This document shows, one piece after another, positions 1-9,278 of a stretch of 50,722 nt of DNA; the stretch's first letter is position 1, and every line of letters starts with the position of its first letter. Source of the DNA: Chthonomonas sp. UBA2362. GTDB lineage: Bacteria; Armatimonadota; Fimbriimonadia; Fimbriimonadales; Fimbriimonadaceae. The notes beneath the pieces are model-generated. The model worked only from the letters and a program-made list of their open reading frames with translations. It had not been told where the DNA came from and made no database searches. The DNA lies in assembly GCA_002344135.1 (NCBI GenBank), contig DDTO01000002.1, forward strand, positions 1-50,722, written 5' to 3'. The position numbers were made by a program, and so were the translations under genes.

Positions 1-90
1 GCGGAGAGGGTGGGATTCGAACCCACGGTAGGTTTCCCTACACCGCATTTCGAGTGCGGCGCACTAAACCGGGCTATGCGACCTCTCCGC
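1..90 (-). tRNA. tRNA-Ser (anticodon CGA)
   Basis: Read on the minus strand this folds as a class II tRNA. The 7-bp acceptor stem is GCGGAGA paired with TCTCCGC. The anticodon stem CCGCA/TGCGG encloses the loop CTCGAAA, giving anticodon CGA, which reads the serine codon UCG. The long variable arm GTAGG/CCTAC is typical of tRNA-Ser, and the T arm is GTGGG-TTCGAAT-CCCAC. The discriminator base and any encoded CCA would lie before position 1, so the 3' end is cut by the window edge. Confidence 0.97.
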
Positions 91-143
91 GGAATCCGAA
101 ATATACCCCGGCTGGCTGGTCGAGGCGGGACCCGGTTTGAGGC

Positions 144-170
144 GAAAAAATGCCCCGCCAGGGGCGGGGC
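144..170 (-). terminator. Rho-independent terminator downstream of ftsZ
   Basis: On the minus strand GCCCCGCC (170-163) pairs with GGCGGGGC (159-152) across a 3-base loop. A run of six T follows (150-145). It lies about 37 bases after the ftsZ stop, so it should end that transcript before the tRNA gene. Confidence 0.9.
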
Positions 171-206
171 TAGTTGTTGGACCAGTACGTTGCCGTGGAA
201 AGTCGG

Positions 207-1331
207 TTAGCCGCCCAGTTTTTGTCGGCGGAGGAACGACGGGATGTCGAAATCGGCGGGATCGTCGATCTGCATCGCCGAGGGAAGTCGTGGAGTGGAC
301 AGGGTCGATTCGGTTTCCGGCGCCGACAGTCTTAGTTCCGGCTGTTGGAACACCTCGACGTCGGGCTTTCGCTCGGCGTTAGGATCCAGACCGGCCGCCA
401 ACAAGGTAATGGTGACTTCGCCGTCCTGGGTGTCGCGCTGGACGTGGCCCATGAAGATCTCGGCCTCGTCGGAGTCGGCGAACTGGAGCAGGTACTCCAT
501 CGCCTCGTGAGCTTCGCCGAGGCTGAAGTCGGGGCCCGAGGTGATGTTGATGAGCAGGCGCTTCGCGCCAGAAATGCTGGTTTCGAGAAGGGGGCTGTTC
601 GCGGCGGCTTGAGCGGCGACGCGGGCCCGCTGTTCTCCCACGCCTCGGCCGAGTCCCATCAGGGCGACCCCCGCGTTGGTCATGACGCTGCGCACGTCGG
701 CAAAATCCACGTTGATGATGCCCGGCATGAGAATGATGTCGGAGATACCCTGCACGCCCTGTCGGAGCACATCGTCGGCTTTGGCGAAGGCGTCCTGCAT
801 GGTCGTGCGTCGTTCCACGAATTGAAGCAGCCGGTCGTTGGGGACCACGATGAGCGTATCGACATGCTCGGCGAGCCGGGCGACGCCCTCTTCGGCGGCG
901 CGGCGGCGCTTGGGTCCCTCGAACAGGAACGGCTTGGTTACTACGGCGACAGTGAGGATTCCCAACCGCTTGGCGATCTCGGCGACTTTCGGGGCGGCTC
1001 CGGTGCCGGTACCCCCGCCCATGCCGGCCGTTATGAAGACCATGTCGGCGTCTTCGAGTTCGGCGTTGATCGCCTTCTCGCTCTCTTTGGCGGCCGCCGC
1101 CCCCATCGTGGGATCGCCCCCGGCGCCGAGGCCGCGGGTGGCGGTCACGCCCAATTTGATCTTGCGAGGCGCCTTGGATGGCGTCAACGCTTGGGCGTCC
1201 GTGTTCATGGCAACGAATTGGACACCCATCACGTTTTCGTCGATCATCCGGTTCACGGCATTGCATCCTGCGCCGCCGATTCCGATGACCTTGATTACCG
1301 CATGGGATTCGAAGAGGTTGGCTGGTTTCAT
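207..1331 (-). CDS. ftsZ: Cell division protein FtsZ
   Basis: Tubulin-like GTPase that polymerises at midcell into the Z ring and recruits the divisome. The 374-residue protein has the nucleotide-binding GIGGAGCNAV near residues 17-26 and the tubulin signature GGGTGTG near 104-110. The T7 synergy loop NVDFADV lies near 208. After a short linker it ends with the conserved C-terminal peptide FDIPSFLRRQ, which in other bacteria binds FtsA, ZipA or SepF. Length is normal for the family. A GAGGAGG tract lies about 15 bases before the ATG, somewhat far for a ribosome site. No ftsA or ftsQ is adjacent; the upstream neighbour is a cupin gene with an 85-base gap, so ftsZ may have its own promoter. A strong terminator follows. 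Confidence 0.98.
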   Translation of the reverse strand: MKPANLFESHAVIKVIGIGGAGCNAVNRMIDENVMGVQFVAMNTDAQALTPSKAPRKIKLGVTATRGLGAGGDPTMGAAAAKESEKAINAELEDADMVFITAGMGGGTGTGAAPKVAEIAKRLGILTVAVVTKPFLFEGPKRRRAAEEGVARLAEHVDTLIVVPNDRLLQFVERRTTMQDAFAKADDVLRQGVQGISDIILMPGIINVDFADVRSVMTNAGVALMGLGRGVGEQRARVAAQAAANSPLLETSISGAKRLLINITSGPDFSLGEAHEAMEYLLQFADSDEAEIFMGHVQRDTQDGEVTITLLAAGLDPNAERKPDVEVFQQPELRLSAPETESTLSTPRLPSAMQIDDPADFDIPSFLRRQKLGG

Positions 1332-1416
1332 GCGATTGCCCCGTCCTCCTCGCGGAGGTCAGTCGTAGAAAGGGACGAGCCACTCCTGCGAAAGGATGCA
1401 GCGCACGACGAAGGAA

Positions 1417-1788
1417 TCAAAGCTTGTCGGACGGGAATTCGTCGCCGGCGTCGAAGTAGGGGATGTTCAGCACGAGCAACCGGTTCCTTGCGTCCGAGCG
1501 CACGATGACGTGATGGACGCCGTGTGGGATCAAGACCATCTCGTTCGGGCCGATCGAAGCGTCGGTAAAGGCGTCCGCTACCGGGTCGTAGAGACGCAGG
1601 TCGAACCGCCCGTCCATGGAGAAGTAGATCTCGTCGAAGTTCTTGTGATAGTGGGCCTCGTTCGGTCGGATATCGAAGCAAATCTCGATGTTCACGCCCC
1701 GGTAGTCGGCGGCGGTCAGCACTTCGGTCACATCTCCACACGTCGTCGTATGGACCAGGTACTCGTCCGTTGTTTTCTTCAGGATCAT
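1417..1788 (-). CDS. Small cupin-domain protein
   Basis: A 123-residue single-domain cupin. Cupin motif 1 is visible as HYH with a following Glu (HYHKNFDEIYF, near 48-58), and motif 2 as IPHGVHHVI near 90-98. Together these supply the His and Glu ligands expected for a metal site. Such small cupins may be isomerases, dioxygenases or sugar-binding proteins; the substrate cannot be read from sequence. There is no signal peptide, so it is probably cytoplasmic. The gene starts 10 bases after the stop of the clostripain-like gene on the same strand and is probably co-transcribed with it. Confidence 0.8.
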   Translation of the reverse strand: MILKKTTDEYLVHTTTCGDVTEVLTAADYRGVNIEICFDIRPNEAHYHKNFDEIYFSMDGRFDLRLYDPVADAFTDASIGPNEMVLIPHGVHHVIVRSDARNRLLVLNIPYFDAGDEFPSDKL

Positions 1789-1798
1789 CCGGTTTGGC

Positions 1799-3616
1799 CT
1801 ATGGCGCCACGAGTAGCCACTCGTTCCACCGCGTATCCACCGCGAGCTGAAGGAGCGCGTAATCGTCGGCGATGTTCACAAATCGGTTCGCGGCGGAGAA
1901 GTCGATCGCGACGCCCCGACTTTGCGGGGACTGGTTGTTATGACCTTCCCAAGCGATCGCTGCCGACGCGGCGCTCCGCAGACTCATTCCCGCCGTAACG
2001 AGGGCGCTCGGTACGCCTCCGGGGGCCGCCTCCAGCTTGAGGGTCAGATCGATGAGGTCCCGATAGGTTCGGCCAGCGGTCGGGCTGTAGGACTGCGCGT
2101 TGTTCCTGGCGTATTGCACCTGCGTCCCGATGACTGCCTGATTCGCGATGAGGGCGCCAGCGTACGCGTCGAGGGAAGCCGCGAGGTCGCCCAACTTGGA
2201 CGTGTCCAGCACGCTCTGCGTGATCTTTCGGTTGGCATAGGGTGGGTTGTTCACCATGCCGTCGACGAAAGCCTTCGTGAGGTTCTTCGTCGTGTCGTTC
2301 GGATTGTCCGCGAACCGCTTGAAGATCAGTTGGTACGGATAGCCTTCACCGGGCGGACTCTCTTCGCTGCCGACGACGAAGTCGGTGTTGGTTCGAAGCT
2401 GGTAGGCGCATTCGAGCATCTGCATCAGGCTGCAGTCCCAGGCGAAGATGTCGAACCGGTCGTTCGCAAGGGCCTGCTGGAGGTCCCAAATCTGGATCGC
2501 GTTGCCGGTATCGTCGTCGTAGCTGAAGGCCCGCGCGCTGAAATCGCCAGGCTTGCGCCGCCAGCCGTTCCCGTGGTTCCAGACCACGAGGCAATACCGG
2601 TCCGCCGGGTAGAAGGTCTTGGCCCACGTAATGAAGTTTCGCAGCGTCAGCGGGCTTCCCATGTCTACGTTGGGGCCCATATTCTGCACGACCGGGCTCA
2701 CGATCGAGTTCGAGGTGTCGTACTTGATCACCATCCGCCGCGTGCCGTCGAAGGAGGAGTTCGGCCACGCCGCGCGGCTCTGCTTCCACTGCACTACGAA
2801 GCGAACATCGGGGTTGTAGGCGACCGACTCCATCTGATTTACGTTCAGGTCGCTGAACTCGTAGAGATCGTTCGCCGCGTTGAGGAAGACAAAGACCCCC
2901 CACTTTGCGCGTGTCGTCTGGAAGGGACGGACGCTGATCGCGGCGCCACCGACATCGCCGTTGGTGGTGTACCGGGCCCGGATCGTGCCATCGCCGACCT
3001 GGGTGCCCACGGCGAGTCCGTTCGAGTCGATCGTTGCGACGCCGCCGATCGACTCCCACTCGAAGTCGGACCGGTCGCTGAAGAGTGCCCGACTCCCGCT
3101 CTTGAGGTAGGCGCGGAACTGGACCGTCTGCTGGACGGTAAAGGTTGCCGAGGCCGGGCGCACCTCCACTCCGTCGATCGTGCCGGCCACCGTCGTGCCA
3201 AAGGACGAGGTTCCGCAGAACTCCATCACGGTGATCACTTCCCCGATCTTCGCCCCCGCAGCGTCGAGGCCCGAATAGAGGTCGATTCGAACTTCGTAGG
3301 TTCCGGACGTAAAGCCGCTAAGTGTTGCCGAAACCGTGCCCTTGTTAAGCAACCGGTTGGCCAAGACGTCTCCGTCGCCGTTCACGATCGAGACCACCTG
3401 GGACTGACCCGATCCGACGAGATCGGACCAGACGGTCGTATAGTTCAGGCTGCTCGGCCGGTTGGCGCATCCACCGGTCCCGCCGTTCGTCCCATTGCCG
3501 CCGCCACCACAGCCGCTCAGGCCGATGAGGAGAGCCATCACGAAGAAGCCGACGAACGCGAAAAAGCCTGGACGAAGCACGTGGGTCAGACGCGGAAACC
3601 TAGTATGAGTTCTCAT
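1799..3616 (-). CDS. Clostripain-family (C11) cysteine peptidase lipoprotein
   Basis: Predicted exported cysteine peptidase of about 605 residues. The N-terminus has basic residues, a hydrophobic stretch and a lipobox ending LSGC, followed by a Gly/Asn-rich tether, so it is probably lipid-anchored outside the inner membrane. A middle segment resembles a bacterial Ig-like (Big_2) fold. The second half matches clostripain-like peptidases: VVWNHGNGW supplies the catalytic His, and FAWDCSLMQ supplies the catalytic Cys after an Asp. Clostripains usually cleave after Arg, but specificity here is unknown. I chose ATG 3616 because it begins the charged signal region; an in-frame TTG exists at 3658. 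A TATACT box sits at 3658-3663 on this strand. No sequence C-terminal to the peptidase suggests an anchor. Confidence 0.85.
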   Translation of the reverse strand: MRTHTRFPRLTHVLRPGFFAFVGFFVMALLIGLSGCGGGGNGTNGGTGGCANRPSSLNYTTVWSDLVGSGQSQVVSIVNGDGDVLANRLLNKGTVSATLSGFTSGTYEVRIDLYSGLDAAGAKIGEVITVMEFCGTSSFGTTVAGTIDGVEVRPASATFTVQQTVQFRAYLKSGSRALFSDRSDFEWESIGGVATIDSNGLAVGTQVGDGTIRARYTTNGDVGGAAISVRPFQTTRAKWGVFVFLNAANDLYEFSDLNVNQMESVAYNPDVRFVVQWKQSRAAWPNSSFDGTRRMVIKYDTSNSIVSPVVQNMGPNVDMGSPLTLRNFITWAKTFYPADRYCLVVWNHGNGWRRKPGDFSARAFSYDDDTGNAIQIWDLQQALANDRFDIFAWDCSLMQMLECAYQLRTNTDFVVGSEESPPGEGYPYQLIFKRFADNPNDTTKNLTKAFVDGMVNNPPYANRKITQSVLDTSKLGDLAASLDAYAGALIANQAVIGTQVQYARNNAQSYSPTAGRTYRDLIDLTLKLEAAPGGVPSALVTAGMSLRSAASAAIAWEGHNNQSPQSRGVAIDFSAANRFVNIADDYALLQLAVDTRWNEWLLVAP

Positions 3617-3657
3617 GATTTGGAGGTTAGGCGGCCCGATGGACCTGCCGACAATCA

Positions 3658-3663
3658 AGTATA
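3658..3663 (-). promoter_or_regulatory. Candidate -10 box for the clostripain-like gene
   Basis: TATACT on the minus strand, about 41 bases before the chosen ATG at 3616. No convincing -35 lies 16-18 bases upstream. It overlaps the start region of the divergent GGDEF gene. Confidence 0.4.
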
Positions 3664-3666
3664 GCC

Positions 3667-5607
3667 TTGAGCGACCAGCCCTCTCTCGACCGCCTTCGAA
3701 AGGTTCTCACCGAACTCGGAGTTCGGACCATCGACGACCGTACCGATACCGTCGTCGGGTTTCCGGTTGTCGTTCCCATTTCCGGGGGCCAGTCGATTTG
3801 CCTCGATCTCCCTCAGCCCGCTCTGCTCAGCACTCTCGACCCCGACGCGGTCGGAGTCGCAATTCTCGATCACCTCGGTTTCACCCGCCGGGCATGGGGC
3901 TTGGCCAAGGACCTCGAGTTCTTCGACGGGAAGCGAAGCGCACTCGACACCGAGTTGGCCGCGCTGATCGAAGGAGCCTACCGCGAGACCCCGGGCGCAC
4001 TCTACTTAGACGGCTACCGATTCTACGCTTCCGGCATCAACTTGGGCGAGGCATTCGACGTGTTCGTCCTCGTGACCGACGCACACGACGAGCAGTACGC
4101 ACGGCGACAGGCGAGCAAGACCGCGCGCTCGGCCGACGTGCTTAGAAAAATCGGCAAGGCGCTGACGATGAACCAGACCCTGCAGCCGCTTTGCGTCGCC
4201 GCGGTCCACGAGATCGCCTCGGCGGCCGAACTGGCGGCGGTGCTGATGTGGGTGCGAGAAGCCGACGACATGCCTTTGGAACTGAGCGCGAGCGTCGGCG
4301 CGAATCGGCACGGAACGGCCCTCGTTCAGCGGCTCGATCCCGAGCGAGGCGTCACCTGCATCGCCGAACTGGTCGCGGCTCGTCGCGAGCCGTTCTCCGT
4401 AAGAAGCGTACACGAGAATATCATGACCGCCGAACTCGAGGCCAAGATCTGTTACTTGAAGCCCGGCGCAGTGGCGGTTCTCCCGCTCACGATCGGTGAC
4501 CGGCTCATCGGCGTGCTCGAACTCATCGGGCGCGACGGCGACACGACCTTCGGCGAGAACCGTGACCTCATGGCCACCGTCGCCGAGCACTTGAGCCTCG
4601 CGCTCAACAGTGCGATCATGTTCGAGAACGTCGAGCGGCTGGCTTCCTTCGATCCCCTGACTGGCATCGCCAACCACCGGGCCATGCAGGACTTCCTTCA
4701 TCGGCGACTCGCCGAGGCCGAGCGCACCGGAACCGAACTCGGCGTCGTGATGCTCGATGTCGACCATTTCCGCAGCTTCAACGAGGAAGAAGGGCACGAC
4801 GCCGGTGACGAGGTTCTTCGAATGGTCACGGAGGTCCTTCGCACGACCGTGCGACCCTACGACTTGCCCGCGCGCTACGGTGGCGAGGAATTCACCGTCG
4901 TCATGCCCGGCGTCGGTCGCGATGCGATGCTCCAGGTGGCCGAACGTATTCGCGAACGCATCCAAGAGCTCGAATATGTTACGCGCAGCGGCCGCAAGCG
5001 ACACATCACCGCCAGCTTCGGCTGCGCGCTTTACCCGGCCACCGCCAAGGATCCGCCAGCTCTTCTCAAGGCTGCCGACGTGGCGCTCTTTAGGGCCAAG
5101 CGAGCCGGCCGTAATCGCGTCGTGTTCTACGAAGGCGTCTTCCAGGAAGAGCGAGGAAACCCGACGGTCGACCTCGAATCACTTTGGAATCTTCTGACCC
5201 ATGAAGAGCAGGCCAACGCGGAGCGTTTGGCCGAACTGATCGATCCTTACACCGACCACGTGTGCCAAGAACTCGGGCTCTCGAAGTCGCAAGAGCAGAT
5301 CCTCGCCGCGCTCATCCTAGTCGCGCCGGCTTACAGGGAAGCATCCAAGTCCGATCCGCATCGGCTCGCCGAGATGGAGGCATGCACCGAGTTCCGCACG
5401 CTGCTGCCCAGCCTCAGTTCTATGAATGAGAGATGGGACGGCGAGGGGCCGAGCAGCCTCAAAGGACCTCACATCCCGCTCTTGGGGCGGATTTTGGTCG
5501 TCCTCCTCGCGTTCGCCGAGGATAAGGGGGCGACATTCTTCACGGACCCTGGCCGGTTCGACCCCGAGATCATCGCGTCGATGGCCGAGTTCGACGACGC
5601 CGCCTAA
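3667..5607 (+). CDS. GAF-GGDEF diguanylate cyclase with degenerate HD-GYP tail
   Basis: Predicted cytoplasmic diguanylate cyclase making c-di-GMP from two GTP, 646 residues. Residues 1-150 are an unrecognised N-terminal sensor region, and about 155-325 look like a GAF domain. The GGDEF domain covers about 335-495, with the active-site variant GGEEF at 405-409. An intact RxxD product-inhibition site (RPYD, 396-399) lies exactly five residues before it. The C-terminal 150 residues resemble HD-GYP proteins: NERWDGEG and SLKGPHIPLLGRIL align with the HExWDGxGYP and LKGxxIPLxARIL motifs. However, the HD pair and the GYP are absent, so it is probably not a phosphodiesterase. The start is TTG with no clear ribosome site and is uncertain. 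The stop is one base from the convergent glgP stop. Confidence 0.9.
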   Translation: MSDQPSLDRLRKVLTELGVRTIDDRTDTVVGFPVVVPISGGQSICLDLPQPALLSTLDPDAVGVAILDHLGFTRRAWGLAKDLEFFDGKRSALDTELAALIEGAYRETPGALYLDGYRFYASGINLGEAFDVFVLVTDAHDEQYARRQASKTARSADVLRKIGKALTMNQTLQPLCVAAVHEIASAAELAAVLMWVREADDMPLELSASVGANRHGTALVQRLDPERGVTCIAELVAARREPFSVRSVHENIMTAELEAKICYLKPGAVAVLPLTIGDRLIGVLELIGRDGDTTFGENRDLMATVAEHLSLALNSAIMFENVERLASFDPLTGIANHRAMQDFLHRRLAEAERTGTELGVVMLDVDHFRSFNEEEGHDAGDEVLRMVTEVLRTTVRPYDLPARYGGEEFTVVMPGVGRDAMLQVAERIRERIQELEYVTRSGRKRHITASFGCALYPATAKDPPALLKAADVALFRAKRAGRNRVVFYEGVFQEERGNPTVDLESLWNLLTHEEQANAERLAELIDPYTDHVCQELGLSKSQEQILAALILVAPAYREASKSDPHRLAEMEACTEFRTLLPSLSSMNERWDGEGPSSLKGPHIPLLGRILVVLLAFAEDKGATFFTDPGRFDPEIIASMAEFDDAA

Positions 5608-5608
5608 G

Positions 5609-8182
5609 CTACCAGCCCTTCTCCCATGCGACGAGCGGCAACTCGGTCGGCACCCGGATGTCGGGATGGTGGGGCACGACCCGGACAACGTAGCCGCGAT
5701 GCCCAGGAGCATCGCAGACGAGGTCGCCCTCGAATACGCTGGCCCCACGCTCTTCGCCGACTCGTTCTAGGTCGAACAGCTCGACCCTTTGAAGTTCGCG
5801 ATTCGCCCCGACCTGTCCTAACAAGACCTGGACGCGAACGTCCTCGGAAGAGATCTCGCCCAGCTGAACCAGCGCACGAATCTTGAACTCCGTGCCGAGC
5901 GCGTTCACCGGTCCAGCAGAGTCGTCGACCTCGACGATCTTGATGTTGGGCCAAGCCGCGCGGACCTTCTTGCGCCACTCAAGCGCCGCCTTGGCTCGGG
6001 TGAGTCCATCCGCAGATAGCTCGACGAAGGCGCGAGAGGCTGGAACGTAGTAGCGGGCCGTGTATTCCCGAACCATGCGCGAGGTGGAGAACTTCGGCGC
6101 GAGCAGCCGCATCGACTGGCGCACCATCTCGATCCAGGTCGTCGGCAAACCGCCGTCGGGCCGGTGGTAGAAGCGGGGACTGATCTCGTGTTCGAGCAGT
6201 TGGTAGAGCGCGCGGCTGTCGAGCCAATCCTGCTGACCCGCGTCGGGATTCTCGCGCCCGTCTCCGATGGCCCAGCCGACTCCCGGTTTGTAGCCCTCAG
6301 CCCACCACCCGTCGAGGATCGAGCAGTTCAGACCCCCGTTCGGAACGACCTTCATCCCCGAGGTGCCGCTGGCCTCTTGTGGCCGACGAGGGTTGTTCAA
6401 CCAAACGTCGACACCCTGAACGAGGGCTCGGGCGACCTCCATATCGTAGTCCTCGAGAAACACCATGCGCGAGCGCGCGCCCTCGTTTTCGATGAAGCGG
6501 ACAATTTCCTGGATGAGCCCCTTGCCGCCATCGTCCCTGGGGTGACTCTTGCCGGCGAAGACGAACTGGATCGGACGCTCTGGATGAAAGAGCAGCGATT
6601 TGAGGCGCTCCTTGTCGGCTAAGAGCAGCGAGGCACGCTTATAGGTGGCGAAGCGTCGCGCAAAGCCGACGGTAAGAATTCGCGGATCGAGAATGTCGCT
6701 GACGCCGCTCAGGTCGGTTCGGCCTGCATTGCGTCGGGCCAACTGCATCTGCAGCCATCTCCGACAGAAGCGGACGAAGTCGCCCCGCTGATTCTCTCGC
6801 ATCTCCCAGAGATCGGCGTCGGGAACCTCGGCGGCTTGGCGCCAGACGTCGGGATCGCTGGGGTCATCACGCCAGGTCGGACCGAGGTGCCGGTCGAGCA
6901 ATTCGGCCATCCTTCGACTGATCCATGTGGGGGTGTGGATGCCGTTGGTGACGGCGTCGACCGGCACCTCGTCGGTCGGGTAGTCGCTCCATCGAAAGTG
7001 AAACATCTCCCGAGCGACCTGAGCGTGCAGCTTCGAGACGCCGTTCACATAGTTGGCATTCTCCATGGCCAGAACGGCCATGTTGAAGAGCTCTCCCTGG
7101 TTTTCCGGGTCGAAACGCCCCATTCGGAGAAAGTCCTCGAACGGCATCCCGAGGGAGTCGAGGTTCTTCGAAAGGTATTGCTGGAGCAGGTCTGGGTGGA
7201 AAAGATCGAACCCGGCCGGGACCGGGGTGTGGGTCGTGAAGACGTTTCCACTGACGACGCATTGCCGCGCGGTCTTGAGGTCGCACCCGAATTCCTCGCG
7301 AAACTGCTTCAGTCGCTCGAGGGTCAGAAACGCCGCGTGGCCCTCGTTCATGTGGCAGACGGTGGGCTTGATGCCGAGGGCCTTCAGAGCCCGCATCCCG
7401 CCAATGCCCAGGATGATCTCTTGGCGGATTCGCATCGTCTCGTCGCCGCCATAGAGCGTATCGGTAATGTCCTGGTCGCCCGGCTCGTTCTCGAGGACGT
7501 TGCTATCGAGAAGATACAGCTCGACCCGGCCAACCGTCGCCTTCCAAACCTGGCACGTTACCATCCGGTCTGGAAACTCGACGCTGATCCGCAGTGGCTC
7601 GTCGTCGGCCCCGCGCTGAAGCTTGAGGGGCATCTGGTAGAAGTCGTATTCGGGGAACAGTTCCTGCTGCCAGCCGTCGGGGCTGAGATACTGGCGGAAG
7701 TAGCCCCTCGAGTAGAGCAGCCCGACCGCGACGAGTGGCACGCCGAGGTCGCTTGCCGCCTTCAAATGGTCGCCGGCGAGCACGCCTAGGCCGCCGCTGT
7801 AGATGGGCAGACCCTCGCTGATCCCGAACTCGGCGCAAAAGTACGCGACGAGCGTCTTGTCTCGCTCATTCGGAAACTTCTGGTCGAACCAGCAGGGCGC
7901 CGCGAGATAATCGTCCAGGTCCTTCTTGCAGAGGGCCATCCGGGCCATGAACGCCTCGTCGTCGCACAGTCGCATCTTTCGTTCGGGGGTCAGGCGGTTG
8001 ATGAGCGCCATCGGGTTGTGGCCGACCTCTTCCCACAGCAACTTGTCTGCGTCGCGGAAGAGCCGCTGGGTGTCGTGGTGCCAGGTCCAACGGAAGTTGA
8101 ACGCCAGTTCCTTGAGGGGCCGCAGGGCCTCCGGCAGGTCGGACACGACTTCGAACGAATGCGCGAATTTGAGGGTCCTCAT
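5609..8182 (-). CDS. glgP: Alpha-glucan (glycogen/maltodextrin) phosphorylase, GT35
   Basis: Cytoplasmic pyridoxal-phosphate enzyme that removes glucose from alpha-1,4-glucans as glucose 1-phosphate. The 857-residue product begins with the short-form bacterial N-terminal domain (FNFRWTWHHDTQRLF), as in the GT35 group that lacks the classical glycogen-storage extension. It contains FTTHTPVPAGFD, NGIHTPTW and the PLP-lysine region EASGTSGMK. NGGLNCSILDGWW follows, as in phosphorylases. Length matches this subfamily. It is convergent with the GGDEF gene and divergent from moxR. TAATAC lies nine bases before the ATG at 8182, and no Shine-Dalgarno sequence is evident. No other glycogen gene is in the window. 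Confidence 0.97.
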   Translation of the reverse strand: MRTLKFAHSFEVVSDLPEALRPLKELAFNFRWTWHHDTQRLFRDADKLLWEEVGHNPMALINRLTPERKMRLCDDEAFMARMALCKKDLDDYLAAPCWFDQKFPNERDKTLVAYFCAEFGISEGLPIYSGGLGVLAGDHLKAASDLGVPLVAVGLLYSRGYFRQYLSPDGWQQELFPEYDFYQMPLKLQRGADDEPLRISVEFPDRMVTCQVWKATVGRVELYLLDSNVLENEPGDQDITDTLYGGDETMRIRQEIILGIGGMRALKALGIKPTVCHMNEGHAAFLTLERLKQFREEFGCDLKTARQCVVSGNVFTTHTPVPAGFDLFHPDLLQQYLSKNLDSLGMPFEDFLRMGRFDPENQGELFNMAVLAMENANYVNGVSKLHAQVAREMFHFRWSDYPTDEVPVDAVTNGIHTPTWISRRMAELLDRHLGPTWRDDPSDPDVWRQAAEVPDADLWEMRENQRGDFVRFCRRWLQMQLARRNAGRTDLSGVSDILDPRILTVGFARRFATYKRASLLLADKERLKSLLFHPERPIQFVFAGKSHPRDDGGKGLIQEIVRFIENEGARSRMVFLEDYDMEVARALVQGVDVWLNNPRRPQEASGTSGMKVVPNGGLNCSILDGWWAEGYKPGVGWAIGDGRENPDAGQQDWLDSRALYQLLEHEISPRFYHRPDGGLPTTWIEMVRQSMRLLAPKFSTSRMVREYTARYYVPASRAFVELSADGLTRAKAALEWRKKVRAAWPNIKIVEVDDSAGPVNALGTEFKIRALVQLGEISSEDVRVQVLLGQVGANRELQRVELFDLERVGEERGASVFEGDLVCDAPGHRGYVVRVVPHHPDIRVPTELPLVAWEKGW

Positions 8183-8251
8183 GCGGTACTCGTATTATTG
8201 TCGGCTGATCGACGCCCTTGCCGAACGCGCAACGCTCGACCAGGAATGGCG

Positions 8252-8257
8252 TAACCT
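8252..8257 (+). promoter_or_regulatory. Candidate -10 box for the moxR operon
   Basis: TAACCT lies nine bases before the moxR ATG at 8267, in a 84-base gap between divergent genes. There is no ribosome site between box and ATG, so the mRNA would be leaderless or nearly so. Confidence 0.35.
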
Positions 8258-8266
8258 AAAGCAACC

Positions 8267-9259
8267 ATGTCCGCCCAAGACGACGCCGCTTGGTTCCACT
8301 CGACGTTCACCGCCATCCGCAACGAACTTGGTAAGGCCATCATCGGCCAGCACGACGTCGTGGAGGCGGTGCTGGTCGGCCTCGCCGCAAACGGCCACGT
8401 GCTGCTCGAAGGCATGCCGGGCCTGGGAAAGACTCTCCTCGTCCGCAGCCTTAGCGAGGCACTCGGCCTGCACTTCGGACGCATACAGTTCACACCCGAC
8501 CTGATGCCGGCCGACGTTACGGGGACCAACGTCTTCGTTCAGCAAGAGTCGGGACGAGGATTCGAGTTTCGGCATGGACCGATCTTCACCAATCTCCTTC
8601 TCGCCGACGAAATCAACCGCGCCACTCCGAAGACTCAGTCCGCCATGCTCGAAGCGATGCAGGAGCGAGCCGTCACCGTCGGCGGCAAGCGTTACGAACT
8701 CGACGAGCCGTTCCTCGTCATGGCGACCCAGAACCCCATCGAGCAGGAGGGCACCTATCCCCTCCCCGAGGCTCAGCTGGACCGGTTCTTCTTCAAGCTT
8801 CTCGTGACCTACCCCACGAAAGCAGAACTGGCCGAAGTCGTAAAGGGCACGACGGGGACGAGTTCGCCGAAAATCGGTCAAGTCGCCTCCCGCGACCACA
8901 TTCTCCGCATGCGGGCGATCGCTAGGGAGGTTCCGGTTTCCGAGGCCGTCCTCGACTACGGTCTCACCCTGGTCATGGCGACCCATCCCGAGGGCTCGCC
9001 GGCTGCCAAACGGTATGTTCGCTACGGCTCCAGCCCTCGCGGCGCCCAAGCGCTGCTCACCGCGGGCAAAATCATTGCCCTCCTCGAGGGGCGCTACAAC
9101 GTCGCCAAGGAGGACCTCAAGCGCGCGGTGAAATCCGCGCTGCGTCACCGGGTTCTCCTGAACTTCGAAGCCGAGGCCGACGGGATTACCCCCGATCGCC
9201 TTCTCGACGAAGTTCAGGCCCATGTCGACTCCTCCGATCGCGATCCGATCCAGGTCTAG
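8267..9259 (+). CDS. MoxR-family AAA+ ATPase
   Basis: A 330-residue AAA+ ATPase of the MoxR/RavA group, thought to act as a chaperone for VWA-domain partners. Walker A is GMPGLGKT (49-56), Walker B is LLADEIN near 112-118, and the sensor motif MATQNPIEQEGTYPLPEAQ is nearly invariant for MoxR. The C-terminal lid has RYGSSPRGAQALL. Length is normal. It is the first gene of a four-gene unit with DUF58 and two VWA membrane proteins, the canonical MoxR neighbourhood. No Shine-Dalgarno sequence precedes the ATG, and a TAACCT box sits nine bases upstream. Confidence 0.96.
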   Translation: MSAQDDAAWFHSTFTAIRNELGKAIIGQHDVVEAVLVGLAANGHVLLEGMPGLGKTLLVRSLSEALGLHFGRIQFTPDLMPADVTGTNVFVQQESGRGFEFRHGPIFTNLLLADEINRATPKTQSAMLEAMQERAVTVGGKRYELDEPFLVMATQNPIEQEGTYPLPEAQLDRFFFKLLVTYPTKAELAEVVKGTTGTSSPKIGQVASRDHILRMRAIAREVPVSEAVLDYGLTLVMATHPEGSPAAKRYVRYGSSPRGAQALLTAGKIIALLEGRYNVAKEDLKRAVKSALRHRVLLNFEAEADGITPDRLLDEVQAHVDSSDRDPIQV

Positions 9260-9278
9260 CGTTCACCACAAGGTCAAG

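Noticed and set aside
345..1508. Long plus-strand open frame (387 codons) across ftsZ
   Set aside because: It is antisense to ftsZ, whose motifs are unmistakable; the antisense product has no recognisable domain and its frame follows from GC-rich codon bias.
1922..3664. 580-codon plus-strand frame opposite the clostripain-like gene
   Set aside because: The minus strand codes for a signal peptide and peptidase motifs; the plus product is Arg/Val/Asp-rich without motifs, typical of a shadow.
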